Origin: Pseudopyrenochaeta lycopersici
Taxonomy: Eukaryota > Ascomycota > Dothideomycetes > Pleosporales > Pseudopyrenochaetaceae
Assembly (NCBI GenBank): GCA_003313425.1
Contig: NHZP01000022.1
Span: 744,001 to 808,000, forward strand
Length of the DNA stretch: 64,000 bases
Direction of reading: 5' to 3'
Both the position numbers and the translations under genes were made by a program. Below, one piece after another: positions 44,951 through 57,132 of this stretch (the first letter of the stretch is position 1; each line of letters begins with the position of its first letter). The notes beneath the pieces were generated by a model, which was not told where the DNA came from, did no database searches, and saw only the letters and a program-made list of their open reading frames with translations.

Positions 44951-46680
44951 TCTGGAGCACTTTAGTTTGTTCACATTGAGAGAATGATCGAGACAAGGCT
45001 TCCCAAGCTCTGTGGAGAATAGAAGGTGCAGAGAATCAATAGTACAAGTAGAAGGGTGGATGATGGAAATACTGGAAGGGAGCATCGACGCTCAAGGGGG
45101 CGGACTGCCACATTCATGTCTGTTGAGGCTGCTAAGCCCACGACCCTACGTAAAACATACAGCCACCGAAAGCGGTATACTCCTGAGAATGACCAACCAT
45201 ATTGTTCTTTTCTCTGAACTTCCTAGGCAAAGGACCATCAGCATACTCGTGCTCTTGGTTTGTCATCCTGTGGACCGTTCCCAGCACTGCAGAAGGAATC
45301 AATTAGGCAAAGCCTTCACAGGCGCAACCAATAGTTTCGCGTTCAACGCACGGTAAATCGATCTGTTGTTGTTGGCTGTTCACATTTCTACGGAACATGC
45401 CTGAACTATGGGTCTGAATAAGGTGTGGCGATACAACTTCACGGGTAGCAGTACCAATCTTCCGGGTTCATACACCGAAGACGTTATTTTACGTGCTCAG
45501 GAACGTCCGCGTTCAGCATTCCAACCGCTTTCGTTAGCGATTTCTCCACTGCGTACCCCTCAACAAACTATTCACGCCTGTTTGTGAACATTAATACATT
45601 TCATACAACATTTCAACGGACAATCTTCTCTTAATTTAAGCGTTATTCTTATCCACGTTGAGTCTTGTAACCAGAAATGATGGTGTAACACTGATGCGCC
45701 AGTTCCACGTAGACCGGGCTGGAAGGTAATAGCATGCAGCCTACTTACCTCCAGAGATTTTATATTTGGCGACACCTGCAGGAGTTGGTCTGACCATCCT
45801 TAGAAAAGAGTACATTGCGAAGAGTGAAAGCTATATGTTGGTGGGAAAGTGTTGCAACGTGCTTAGTGCCCGCTGTCGAAATGCCTTTCCAGGAACACTT
45901 CCAGATATCAGTAAACAGATTGGCATGGGGCGGATTTGCACGACCGAAGAGACCATTCCATCTTCTGTATCTTATCCGCGGAGTCCAAAAGAATGCTAAG
46001 CTTTTCCCTTCTGGCCAACTTTGTTTCTGATTGGATGGAGAAGGCTGCCAAGTCCGCGGATGCGCGCAAGCACGACGTCATGTCTATCTTTGCCAGGGAA
46101 TTTTTTTGCCTTAGTTCTAATAAAACCAATTGAGAATTTGGTAGCGATTTTAGCTAATATTTAAATCTTAACATTCCATTGGAGTAAATGAGTGTAGTTG
46201 GAATGAATAGAGTCGCCGCAATTCCATCCCCGTGATAGAGCTAGCCCTATTCTGCTACTAGCTTGGCCAACATATTCAACGGTTACACTGGGCAGAGGTA
46301 GCCGCACCTGCTACACAACGTTTGGTTTTGGTATTCTCCTCGGCTATGAATACGCCGAGATCGGCGCTTTATGGAAAGTACATCGCAAATTGTCCGATCA
46401 CTTCCTTCCGTATCTGCCGTTTGCGGAGTTGTTGGGTTTCATCCCTTTGGGTTTCATCCCGAGGAAGAAATGCAACGTCGCATCTGAGAATATAGAACGA
46501 TATAGCAAATGAATGAATGCAGTCGCTAAGTTCCGAAAGAGGCAATGTTGCAACTGAAGATCATTCCAATTTCCTTGACGATGGGAAATTCAGATGTACT
46601 TGACCAGCATGATGCCTTAGCAAGACATCTCAGTAGAAAGGTCAGTCCAACAACGAAAACATACCATCTGTCCTGTTTCA
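44951..46680. other. Divergent intergenic region, no gene recognised
   Basis: 1.7 kb separating the reductase-like gene from the A-T-TE synthetase. Short frames on both strands (to 114 codons) have no motif. It should hold both promoters. Its length is unusual for the compact left half of the window. Confidence 0.4.
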
Positions 46681-49600
46681 ATGATTTCCCAAGTATTCTC
46701 TTACGTCGTGCCCATCTTTTGGAATACCAAAGGTGCGGTGTCGAAGAAGGATGACGAAGATCCAAAGACACTGCTCGGGTTGCTTCAGCGTGCAGCCCTA
46801 CTGTGGCCAAATCATGGTATTGCATTCAAAGACCAGGGTTGGGATGGTGGGTCTAATTTCATGACCTATGCGGACCTCTTGAGAGACGCACAGGTGAGAC
46901 GTCCAATATCCAAAGGCAAGGCCATTAATAGTGATAAACCAAAGTCGAATGCGGCCAAACTTCGGGCACACGGAACGGTCACACCGCATAAATGCATAGT
47001 CCTCTACTTCAACACACATCGCGACAATGTGATTTGGTATTGGTCCGTTGTTGCAGCAGGTGGATTGCCAGCTCTTCTTTCTCCTCTATCAAGTAATGAG
47101 ATCACGCTTGAGGGTGAGCTGGATAACATCAATAAACTCTTTAAGCGGCCCACGGTTCTGACAAGTAAGCAACTGGCGAAGCCATTCCGACTGATCGCTG
47201 CACTGAACACCGTAACTGTGGAGATCATTGGAACAGTCAAGGTCGAAGATGGCTTCGGGATAGAGATTGTTGACGAGGCGATCGGTCATGAGGATGAACT
47301 TGCAACAGTTTTGTTCACCAGCGGTAGCACAGGGTTTGCGAAGGGCGTCGAATACACCCATACACAGCTGGTGGCATCCAGTAAGCTGAAAAGTAATTTC
47401 CATAATATGGACTCGAGTAAGACATTCATGTCTTGGGTCAGTAAGTCATACCGATCTAAACTTGGCAACGATGAACGCCTTGCTAAAATAAAGAGTTCAG
47501 GCTTCGACCATAGCGCTGCACTTTGCGAGAATCATCTCCATGCTGTTTACGCCGGGGCTAATCAGGTTATGATCCCAGCTATGGATCTCGTACAAAACCC
47601 GATCCGTTTCTGGAAAGTCCTCAGTTTCCATCGAATTGCATACACATTTGCCCCAAACTTTTTCATCGCCGCTGCCGCGCGTGCAATCAATGAAATTGAC
47701 CCTCGTGAAAGGAAGCAGATGAAGCTGGACTTCAGCGACGTACGGGTTATCATGTGTGGGGGTGAAGCAAACAAGACCGCTACGCTAGACGCTGCAGAGA
47801 AGATCCTGACGCATTATGGTGCGCCGAAGTGTAGCATAAAAGCGAGTTATGGTCTAAGCGAGGTAAGAAACCTCTGTCAGGGCAGATATTGTGGTGAAGA
47901 GTTTCAAGCTTATTGTTCTGCAGACTTGCTCAGCAATCTTCTACAATCTTAAATCGCCCACGTACGACATGAAACGAAAATACGTGTTTGCATCGGCCGG
48001 AAAGCATTTGCCTCAGCACGAACTTCGGCTAGTAGATGAGAGAGGGAAGCAAGTCAAGCGAGGCGGACCCGGCACAATTCAAATTAAGGGGGTGCTCATT
48101 TTTAAACGTTACTTTAACAATGAACCTGCCACTAGCGCTTGCATGACACCGGATGGTTGGTTTGATACTGGAGATCTCGGAATGTTGGATGATCGGGGCA
48201 ACCTGCGTATTGTTGGCCGTACAAAAGAGGTACTTATTATCAACGGTCAGAACTACTCTTCTTTCGAACTGGAACACGCTATCGAGTCAGCAAATATTCC
48301 TCGTTTGAATAAAAGCTTTACTGCGTCATTCTCCATCTGGACAGAGGATGCAAAGGCAGACAGCGAGGATATTGTCATCCTGTTCAATCCCACGGACGAT
48401 TTGGTAGAGGACTCACCTGAACTTCGCGATACAATTGCTCAGATAAACCAAGCTACCATCCGTTTCTGCCGTAAGCGGCCAATCATGGTCATACCGTTGC
48501 CTAAGCAAAAGTTGCCCAAATCCACAATTGGCAAATTATCGCGTGCGAAACTGAAGAAGTCACTTCTTGCTGGCCATTTCGACGAGTTCAAACTCCCAGA
48601 GCATGTACAGCAGTCGCTCATTCAGCAGGGAGCTGGCCTAACTACAGCCCTCCAGAAGATCCTAGCAGTTGCCTTGTGTGAGGAAACCGGACTTAAACCC
48701 TCTGATCTCCACCTCAACGTCGCTCTTGCCGACCTTGACATCGACAGCCTGGGCTATCTTCGTATGAAATCTTCACTTGAGAAAATACTCGAGAGTGAAA
48801 CAATATCCATGTCGCTTCTTCTTGCTTGTAGAACAATTGGCGACATGGACAACATGCTTCTCACTCTTGGAACTACCACAGCTGAGTATGACCCAATTGT
48901 GCCTCTCGTCTCATCTGGCTCGAAATCTCCGATCATCTTATGTCATCCTGGCGGAGGAGAGTTCCTGACTTGGCTCACCCTTCTAAAGTACGTCCCCGAC
49001 CGTCCTATTTATGCACTACGTGTACGAGGTTTCCACAAGAATGAAATGCCATTCGAGACATTGGATGAAATGCTCGATACTTACATGGCAGGTATCAGGA
49101 TGCACCAGCCAGCGGGTCCCTACATTATGCTAGGATTATGCTTTGGTGGTATGCTTGCTTTTGAACTTGGAAAGAGACTGGAAGCAGCCGGTGAGCAGGT
49201 GGCGTTCTGTGGCGGGATTGATAATCCCGCAGACCTAACCCGCATCCAAGTGCGTGACAAGCCGCGGAACTTTATCATCGACTTGCTACATTTCTTTCAG
49301 CTTTTAGACGTGGATACAGCATTAAAGTGGGAAAAGGAAATGGATAGCATACCGGATGAGAGATTTACGGAAGAGATCTTCGCTCGGTTTCCCGATGGAA
49401 CCCTTGAGAGTATCGATCTTAGTATTCCCAAGCTTGAGGCCTGGCAGCGCATCAACGATAACATGCAAGCTATTACCAGATCTTACGTCCCGGATGGTTT
49501 CGTGTCAAAGTATGACGTTTTCTGGGTACCGCCGCTACCGCAGTACGATTGTACCGATGCAGAGTGGCGCCACGACTGGCTTGCGAAATGGAAGAACCAT

Positions 49601-49759
49601 GTTACAGGTGCCGGGCAAAATGACGTTGATGTAGAAGACTCCCCGGGACCCCTTCGCTATCATCGTGTTGAGGGCACACATTTCACGATTCTGAGGCCAG
49701 AAAATGTTGAAGTTTTCCAGAAGGCGCTTAATGCAGCCTTTAAAGCCAGAGGTGTCTAA
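46681..49759 (+). CDS. Single-module NRPS-like A-T-TE synthetase
   Basis: Four exons, 46681-46893, 46945-47440, 47501-47862 and 47924-49759, encode 968 residues; the first intron is 51 bp and in frame, so unspliced reading is also open. Order: adenylation domain (FTSGSTG at 195-201, SWVSFDHSAALCENHLHAV, GWFDTGDLGMLDDRGNL, GRTKEVLIINGQNY), carrier domain with the phosphopantetheine Ser632 in LDIDSLGYLR, and thioesterase with GLCFGG (Cys763) and His943 (VEGTHFTI). There is no condensation domain. Ascomycete A-T-TE enzymes such as TdiA and AtqA activate arylpyruvates and dimerise them to quinones or furanones; the product here is unknown. The thioesterase nucleophile is Cys where Ser is usual. 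Confidence 0.92.
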
Positions 49760-51628
49760 TTTTCCTCCTTGATCTGTATAAGCAGATGTAATGTGCTGTA
49801 TAGTTGAGCCGTCTATCCCAGATTTAACTACGTCAAAAGCTATATAATATAATTATATTAAAAAATACTATAGAAATATAAGTGGAATTAATTTAGTAGT
49901 GCGAAGCTATCATCTGGATATAAATAGTAGTTACCTTGAGCTATCTTTTCAAAGATTCTTAGTATAATAAAGATAATTTGCTAAAGTTTAACTAATATTA
50001 CTCTAATACAATTTAAGAACTATTTACTACTTAGACAATTGTTAGCAAGTATATTCGTCTTAGTCCCCGCCTTTTATTTTTGAAACCCCCTTCCACCTTC
50101 GTCAGGACTTAACAGCTCCCGCCTGGGCCAGGCACTAGAATCTCAGTAATTGCACGAACGCCCCAGCATTAATATCTTCCTGAAATTGAGATGACAAAGT
50201 TTGGACGAGTTCCCGTAAGAATTTAAGAGTATTTATGTGAGCTAATCAAGTGTAGGCTCTTTTTCTCACAGTAGATCCGGATGGTAAGACTCTATAGTTC
50301 TTCATCTTTGATCTAGACTGCTTGGATTGAAATCAGGCCTATTGAGAAGGCTGGCATGAAGGTGTTGTAGACATCTCTCCTGAAGTTCTTGTCTGGTATA
50401 GGCTGCTGAGTGGCCAGAAGTTCTATTCTCTATCAGTTTTAGACGAAGATTTAAACGTGCCCAGTTATTAATAAGCGAAACAATTCTCTTTAGATAGTTC
50501 TCCTTATTAATATTCTTCTACTCTTTCTCCTAGGATAGATGGACCCCTTAAATGCACTGGAGAAGAAAGTCGACAAATGACATACTCTATTCTGTCGTGC
50601 CTTCTCAAAGATACATGTATCATCCATCTGGCTCCTCTCCAGCCATCTTTATTATCTAGACCATTCTGTGCCCCCACCTGTAGTCTCGGTGTTATCACTC
50701 AGAGCATATATCGCTACAGTTGAAATGTCCAGGAAAGGTGAGCCTCTTCTCATTAGAGCTGTATCTGTTTATTTACCTCAGTAAGAGGATGTTTTAGCAC
50801 GAGCTATACATTGTATATACCCTTTGCTTTGAAGAGCTCCTCGCATGACATAGTTTCCTACGTGCTAATGAGCAAGGGGGCTTGTAGCTAGCCTCGAGAA
50901 TCTCATCTGCAAGGTAGCTCGTGATTGTTGTACATGGGCCACAAACTCGTCATCCGGCTACCCCTGAGCTCCCGCGGATGGCCTGCTCGCTTTCTGGCGT
51001 GACGCATTCAGCGTGAAGATCGTAGGAAGGGTACTGTGAGATTGCTAAGATATGACGGTACCCCGAACCGCAAAGAGCATAATCAAGGTTGCAGAGGAGC
51101 CCAGGTGTTGTAATTAGATTTAGTCTTCGCTTTCTTCCTTGAGGAATCATAAACGCACTGTGATCTTCGTTCCTGCACAGACACGAAAGAGGTCTTTTTG
51201 CATGACAGAAAAACGCTGGTGGCGAGTCTGTCCCACATCGCATTATGTCTCGGAACCCTTTCCCGGATATGGCTCTTACCGGGTTAGGCAATCCTAATCA
51301 CTGCTGAACCATTCAGAGTCTTATTTCAGGGTCGAGGCAATCCTCGCATGACTTAGGCACGCGTCTAACAGGTGGCAATGCTTCCAATTGGCGCAACGAT
51401 ATCCCGCTTTCCTGGGTCCGCGGAGCACAAAGAGGTGGAAACCCTGCTTGACTCAGCGCGGGGAGCATCGGCTGGCGTAGAAATTTAACTTTACGCATTG
51501 ACTCGTTGCGATATCAGCACACCCATCCAAAAAGCACATTTCGTCTAAACCCAATAAGCTGGCATTAATTAACAGAGCACTGTCCACAAGATCATCATTC
51601 CATTCTTGATGCGCAGCTGTCGTAAATC
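49760..51628. other. AT-rich intergenic region with decayed repeats
   Basis: 1.9 kb starting with a strongly AT-rich tract (49800-50040, with stretches such as TATATAATATAATTATAT). Frames are short and broken. The pattern resembles repeat-induced point mutation of old elements, but I recognise no transposon motif here. The last part should contain the promoter of the receptor gene at 51629. Confidence 0.45.
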
Positions 51629-52962
51629 ATGGATACCAGCCAACAAGCACATGAAAGCCAAAGCACCTGGTTAATTATCACCCTTGTGATAATCATGGTG
51701 ATTACATTCACCACCTTTGTTCTTCGTTTATACACTCGTGTCTGTCTACTTCGCAGCACAGGGGCAGAAGACTACTGTATTGGAGTTGCATTAGTATGTT
51801 CTGACAGCCTTGTAGTGCTACGTTTACGCCCGGCATTAATCCATAACATCAGATACTTGCAATCGCAAACACAAGCATTTCAATTGCGCGTACGCCCTCC
51901 TTGCCACTTTGAACTTACTTAGTACCTAATACACTAAATTAAGAGGCCAAAATCGCATTAGGGAAACACATCTGGACAATTAAGCCCAAGGATCTTATGA
52001 CAAATGCTAAAGTTAGCATCGATACATTATATAAAGAAAACTTCACTGATTCCGGCAGCTGCTGTACGCCCTTATTCAAGTATACGCCCTTAGTGTAATG
52101 CTTATCAAGTTATCTTTTCTTTTACAATATTCCCGAATTTTTCAGCACGGCCGCATTCGGATCTGGTGGGGATTCGTTAGTGCCATTGTTATTATCCAGG
52201 CCGTCCTAGGTTGTTTTGCTACAATATTCTCTTGCCGCCCTATAAACTTCTTTTGGGATTGGTCTATTCCAGGAGGCAAGTGCCTACCTCAAGAGCCGGT
52301 ATACTTTGCTACTTCGTCGCTTAATCTGGCAACCGACTTAGCTATTTTTGCAACCCCAATACCGCTCGTGGTAAGGCTGCATTTACCAAGAAAGCAAAAG
52401 TGGAGCGTAGCGGCAGTATTTCTACTAGGTTCATGGTACGTAGATTTGCTAATATCCTTCCTTTGACCTCTTTTTTGTACAGCTGATGCTTATTTAACAC
52501 CATCTTAACAGCACATGCGTTATTGCCGTCGTTAAAATAACCACGTTCTCCAAAGGCCTTCGAAGCACGGACCCAACTTGGGATTTTGTTAAGATCAACC
52601 TCTGGTCTACTATCGAATTAAATGTAGGAATTATTTGCGCATGTCTTACGTCCTTCAAGCCTTTAATCATGCGTTACTTCCCGCGAGCTCTCCTCAGCAA
52701 CACGTCTGTATCGTTCGTTCACGGCGCTGTCAAGACGCAGCATTCTAAGACTACACACATAAATAAGTGGGGTAAAGGTCTGTCGCAGATGGATGCGGAT
52801 TTCACCATGCCGGCCGACAATTCGGACGAAATCTCGTTAGCCATATTAAAGGAATCATGGAGCGTAAACGATGCTGGCGAAGTCTCGGGCGCTCCTGTGT
52901 CAGCCTCCACCTCTTACTGTGAGGAGCTTCAGGGCAGCAGTAATCGGAATGGATTGGTTTAA
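51629..52962 (+). CDS. Fungal rhodopsin-like seven-helix membrane protein (PTH11-related)
   Basis: Five exons, 51629-51793, 51853-51889, 51944-52011, 52059-52435 and 52512-52962, with all joins in frame, encode 365 residues. The fungal rhodopsin-domain layout is seen: an N-terminal helix (WLIITLVIIMVITFTTFVLR), the LRSTGAEDY segment, IALGKHIW, LSFLLQYSRIF, FSCRPINFFWDWSIPGGKC, and IELNVGIICACLTSFKPL before a hydrophilic tail. No CFEM domain is present at the N-terminus. Members include Magnaporthe PTH11-like receptors, but most have unknown ligands. The splice model is hand-made; the short second and third exons are the weakest part, though the protein reads continuously. Confidence 0.8.
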
Positions 52963-54669
52963 CTTGTTCTTGGTCTGGTCTGAGGCTATCCCGAGGAATT
53001 GATCGAAATGTTGCACAGGCCAGGCATTGTCTAATACCCTCACCGGTACAATCTGCATTATTAGTCTTACCGTGCGTTTCATGTTCACAGGCTAGGCTGC
53101 TTACCAGAACATACAATCACCTACAATGATTTTTGTTGATGTATCCTAATAATTATTCTTAACACAGTAAAAAGCAACAATCATAAGCATAGTGCTATAA
53201 AGAAACTATGAGCACGTGTTAAGAGGTTAAAAGGAAGCTTTATTCAAGTCTTCATAACCTTAATCCCGACTCAACGTTTTATCTATTCCATATAGATGCA
53301 TTACGCCAGTGCTGTTGATAAGATATGGTACAGCGATGTAAATTTGGCGTACCAGTGCGAGAGCTACTTTCGGTATTACTTGTATAGACCATAAATGATC
53401 ATGAGGTTTTTACTCGAGCGTTCTACAAGCCCGTTTTACTCTCTAATGTAGCATACTCTAATCTGAACTCTAATTCGTTCTCTATTGCAGTATGCTTACG
53501 CTTAGTTATCTATAAAACTATATTTCTGTTTATTGCTAGGATTAAGAATGTAACTATAGTTTTAATTTCGCTCTTCAAAGTTATGTCTAGTCGCGTTAAG
53601 ATATTGAGCAGCGTTAGATTGTCTTGTTCTAAAATTAGTATCTAATAGATTACGTCTATTGGATACATATCATTTGCTATCGCATAAAATTAGTAGGTAG
53701 GAAGGACTATGCTTGTACCTAGTTCTATCAGAAATAATTGGTGTTGCACATCCTGTAAGCATTCGCCGCAATTAATTGTGGTCAGTGCAAAGCTAGTAGG
53801 GGGCTCTATGCTGTTAATTGCTAGTTGACAGATGTTTAGTCGCGGCGCCGCTAGCATGTCCTATAAGCAAAAGTAGTTACGGTTTAGTATACAATCGAGA
53901 TCTTAGCGGTAGAGCTAAATATTGTAGCCTGCATTAAGTATTAGCTTTAGTTACGAACGCTGTACGACTAGCTAATAGCACCTAACCAAGTAAGCTTTAC
54001 CAAATCTTATCGCGGTCTCCCTGTGCGGTGTAGCATGTTGCAGTTAGAATTAAATTGGATATTAAGTAACTAGAGTCACAAGAGCGAGATTCAGCCAGTA
54101 AATAAGGATGAAATAATTGCTACTCGCCCCAATGTTGTTGTTTTGCTGCCTTTCGGTTTTGGTAGTATTGGTATGAGAACTCTAATGCTGTGGCGCATAT
54201 AACGGAAGCTTAATAGACTTAGAGTTATCTCTATTTGAGAAGTATCTGCCACTTTATACAGAGCGCAACTTACTCGTTTACATCTACGAACTTGGATCTA
54301 GGTCTTCGGTCTGGCGGATGGTATATTCTATATATTCTTAATCTGACCGACGATCTAGAATTTCGCTCTCTCCAGAAGGTATTACCATAATTACTAGGCC
54401 TGCCAATACCATTGTGCGTAAGGTTTTTGTGCGCTCTTCAGGTAGAGCTAGAGGAGGGGTTGTAAGATAGGATTAGCTGAGGTAGCTATGGACCGCATGG
54501 GCCGCTGTGTACCATAACGCGATGCGCAGATGGAATAAAAGAAAGTCCGAGGTTTTATCCTTCACTTTGAATAATCTAAAATCCTCCTCCGCCCTGACAT
54601 TCACCAGCTACTACGTTACTATGGCCAGAGCGGGTCAATCATCCTCCTTGTTAGCAGCGGAAGCGCCAC
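52963..54669. other. AT-rich repeat remnant region
   Basis: 1.7 kb dense in stop codons on every strand, with many TA steps as in repeat-induced mutation. It contains a decayed copia integrase segment (listed separately). No intact gene. Confidence 0.55.
53281..53520 (-). pseudogene. Decayed Ty1/copia integrase remnant
   Basis: On the minus strand, the frame near 53430 reads NGLVERSSKNLMIIYG, matching the NGxxERS motif at the end of the copia integrase core. A shifted frame further on reads PKVALALVRQIYIAVPYLINS, close to the usual downstream integrase segment. Stops and frameshifts interrupt it throughout, and C-to-T-type decay is suggested. LTRs were not found. It shows that an old copia element was here. 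Confidence 0.6.
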
Positions 54670-54828
54670 CTACTCTAGTCGTCGAGTTTCCCCCGCACTA
54701 CTATGCCCGTCAAGTGTCTGCAGGCACATGTCACAGCTTTCATCCCAGACCTTGATAGTGCTATCGCATTTGTAACTACGCCCTACACGATAGACACTGT
54801 AAGGGTGGACAAGCTTTAGTATATCATG
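54670..54828 (-). pseudogene. WD40-repeat remnant, NLR-like gene fragment
   Basis: A minus-strand frame encodes DSTIKVWDESCDMCLQTL followed by DGHS, a complete WD40 blade end, and upstream HDILKLVHPYSVYRV, a decayed copy of the preceding strands. The frame stops right after. Fungal HET-E-like NACHT proteins end in such highly similar WD40 arrays. It is a fragment, about 50 codons, lying just beyond the end of the CFEM receptor gene. Confidence 0.6.
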
Positions 54829-54951
54829 AGGGATGATGTACGTACTGCGGCAGCACTCCGCTCTTGAACACCACGCGCCTCAGGTTCGATAGTAGATTCG
54901 AACAAAGTTGATAGCTTCGCACAGTAATGACAATGACTTAAAATTTGCTAT

Positions 54952-56470
54952 CTACAGGCTTTGTTCACTCGTGTTTCTGCTCCGCGCTTTGTCTGGTTTT
55001 GATGGCAGCTGCAACAGCAGTACCTCATCATTATCGGCATGCTGTAGTCCGGAAGTTTTCGAATAATTGAGGATATCGGAATTTATAACTCTTTTGTTCT
55101 GTTGCCTACTCACACCACTGCCTAGAGTGCTTCCACCTCTTCCACTGAAGTGAATGCGGTCGGGATTGTTCGCATAATATGACTGACTCCTGTCCATAGT
55201 CGTGCCAAGAAGCCTGGGGAACATGCGGTTAAGAATGACACGAAGAGTGGGCATGCAAGCGCATACAATGCCTACACCAATTTCGATCATTGACCAGGTG
55301 ATAACGTCGGCTTGATTCCAGGTCGGGTTCAACGAGGCGGCAAAGGTTACTAGAGATTGTAGACGGACGACTGATATCACTGTAACACTAAGAAATAATT
55401 AGAACAGTCTGTTGGGTGCCTCCAAGCTGCAATACGTACAATGTACCAACGAAGAACATCAGGGTTACACCGATCTTTTTCCGCAATGACAGTTGCAAGT
55501 GAAAAACTTCATATAGTGGAATAGCTAGCATCCACACATCCAGTATAATGCCAATTATGGCATTACTCCAGTTTAGGGCGTTGATGTTCATGCATTTCCC
55601 CGTGTTGGTTGGATTCTTGTCCCAGGATGTCCAATAGAAGCTGATAGGTTGACATTGGAAGACGCCAGCAGTGACGAAAGCTGCCCCATAGAGCAAGTTG
55701 AATGCAATAGTAGCCTTAAGTAGCTGCCGAGTCAGTGTTTTAGGAAATATCCTCAATAGAAAAAAGAGTATGCTAAGTTTTAGGAGCGCGATCTGGAGGA
55801 GGTAGAGGACTCCAAGCACATATAACCAGCGAACAAAGTTAGTGATATGATCAAAAGGGACGGTCCAAACGTCGCTCCCAGCTCCGTAGGGAATTGCGTA
55901 TCTGTCGATAATGACCATAGACGGTATACTAGCGCATATTAAAAGAAGGACTGTCCAGTCGTCCCAGCCCAGATCCGCAGTTGAAAATATTGTCTTATAT
56001 GAGAGTCGCACAAAGACAATAAAGGGACAAAGAATCGAGAAAACTAGGCTGCAAATACGAGTAGTATTTCCTTTATACCTCATAGGAGCATTGCAAATCG
56101 TTTGGGTAACATTCTTCGCGGCTAGCGGCGAACTAATTAGCCAATGTGTCGGGTGATCACGACCTGCCACTCACTCAGGCTTTCCCTAACAGTGCAAGAT
56201 TGCAATATGCAGCCTTTGATGCTTTCTTGTAGCTCAACATTGGTGCATATGCACTTCTGATTCGTAAGTTCGCATGGCGAATCCTGTATTACAGCAAGAA
56301 GGCACGATAGCTACCAAACCTAATTAATCTATGAAAATAGGCTTAGGTTTTTGACGATATCGTACCGCGCATTTCGGAAGAGTTCCAGCCGGCGAAGACG
56401 ACCTAGGATGTTGTGCGAGTCCAAATGAGGTCCATATTAGAACTGGGATTAACAATTGAAGAGGTCTCAT
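54952..56470 (-). CDS. CFEM-domain seven-helix receptor, PTH11-like
   Basis: Four exons, 56470-56366, 56310-56175, 56121-55440 and 55387-54952, give 452 residues. Signal peptide MRPLQLLIPVLIWTSFGLAQ. The CFEM domain is rebuilt over exons 1-3 with all eight cysteines: LPKC, LSC, SPC, QKC, ICTN, KGC, QSC and TIC. Fungal rhodopsin-like helices follow (VLYLLQIALLKLSILFFLL, FQCQPISFYWTSWD, VGTFVTVISVVRLQSLVTF), then a hydrophilic tail with DRSQSYY. This is the PTH11 class of putative GPCRs, which in Magnaporthe senses host surfaces; a ligand is not predictable here. Each acceptor was chosen so that the frame and cysteine spacing hold. Confidence 0.9.
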
Positions 56471-56575
56471 TGTCCCAGATGATAACACATCGGATCTTTA
56501 AGTTCCTTGATAGTTTGCAGCGTAGGAAAATAATGAAAAGAGTGACTCTAAGAGAAGTGTCCCTTCAAGACCGAC
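56471..56575. promoter_or_regulatory. Short region between CFEM receptor start and upstream gene
   Basis: Only about 105 bp separate the CFEM receptor start from the stop of the hypothetical gene upstream on the same strand, so the receptor promoter must overlap that gene, or that gene is not real. Confidence 0.3.
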
Positions 56576-57085
56576 TCAATGCCGCTTAGACCTGTCAGGA
56601 AAATGTTCGAATATAAAGTTCAATGTGGTGTACAATACACCAGCGGCTGCAGGTACCAAGCCATCATTATGGCGTATCCAACTAAGAACATCGGTAGCGA
56701 AGTTGGCCAAGACGGCATCTAGCATTTTTATTCGAGGATTTTTATCTATCCGAGCCAGAGCTGAAACATAGCTACAGAAAAGATCACATGCACGCGTATC
56801 GTTTGCAAAACAAGGTTTCATGGGCAAGCATATTCTACCAATAGCAGTTACGAGACGTAAGCAGCAAGGAGTACCCAGACCCTCGCTACGAAGCAACTCG
56901 TTCTTTAAATGAGTTTTGGTCCTAGCGCCAACTTTCGTCCTGGGCCCAAACCCAATTAAAACGAACTCCTTCGTATAGATATGTGGGGCAGTGCTGAGCA
57001 AGAAAGAACGCCGAACACTGGTTTGATGACAATCACACATCTCACCTGAGGTACACCTGCAACTCAGCACGCCCGCTTTGGACAT
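56576..57085 (-). CDS. Hypothetical protein, 169 residues
   Basis: A single frame with an ATG at 57085. I recognise no domain. It is Cys-rich at the start (CRCTSGEMCDCH), basic in the middle and ends with a hydrophobic segment (LVPAAAGVLYTTLNFIFEHF). It could be a remnant of a longer gene, since the region around it is full of decayed sequence. The closeness to the CFEM receptor start (105 bp) weakens the call. Confidence 0.35.
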   Translation of the reverse strand: MSKAGVLSCRCTSGEMCDCHQTSVRRSFLLSTAPHIYTKEFVLIGFGPRTKVGARTKTHLKNELLRSEGLGTPCCLRLVTAIGRICLPMKPCFANDTRACDLFCSYVSALARIDKNPRIKMLDAVLANFATDVLSWIRHNDGLVPAAAGVLYTTLNFIFEHFPDRSKRH

Positions 57086-57132
57086 GAACTACAGTTCGCA
57101 ATATTGGTGTTATGCATGTTAATATAGGGTTA

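Noticed and set aside
50950..51291. 113-codon minus-strand frame in AT-rich DNA
   Set aside because: No ATG start and no motif; chance frame in a repeat-rich area.
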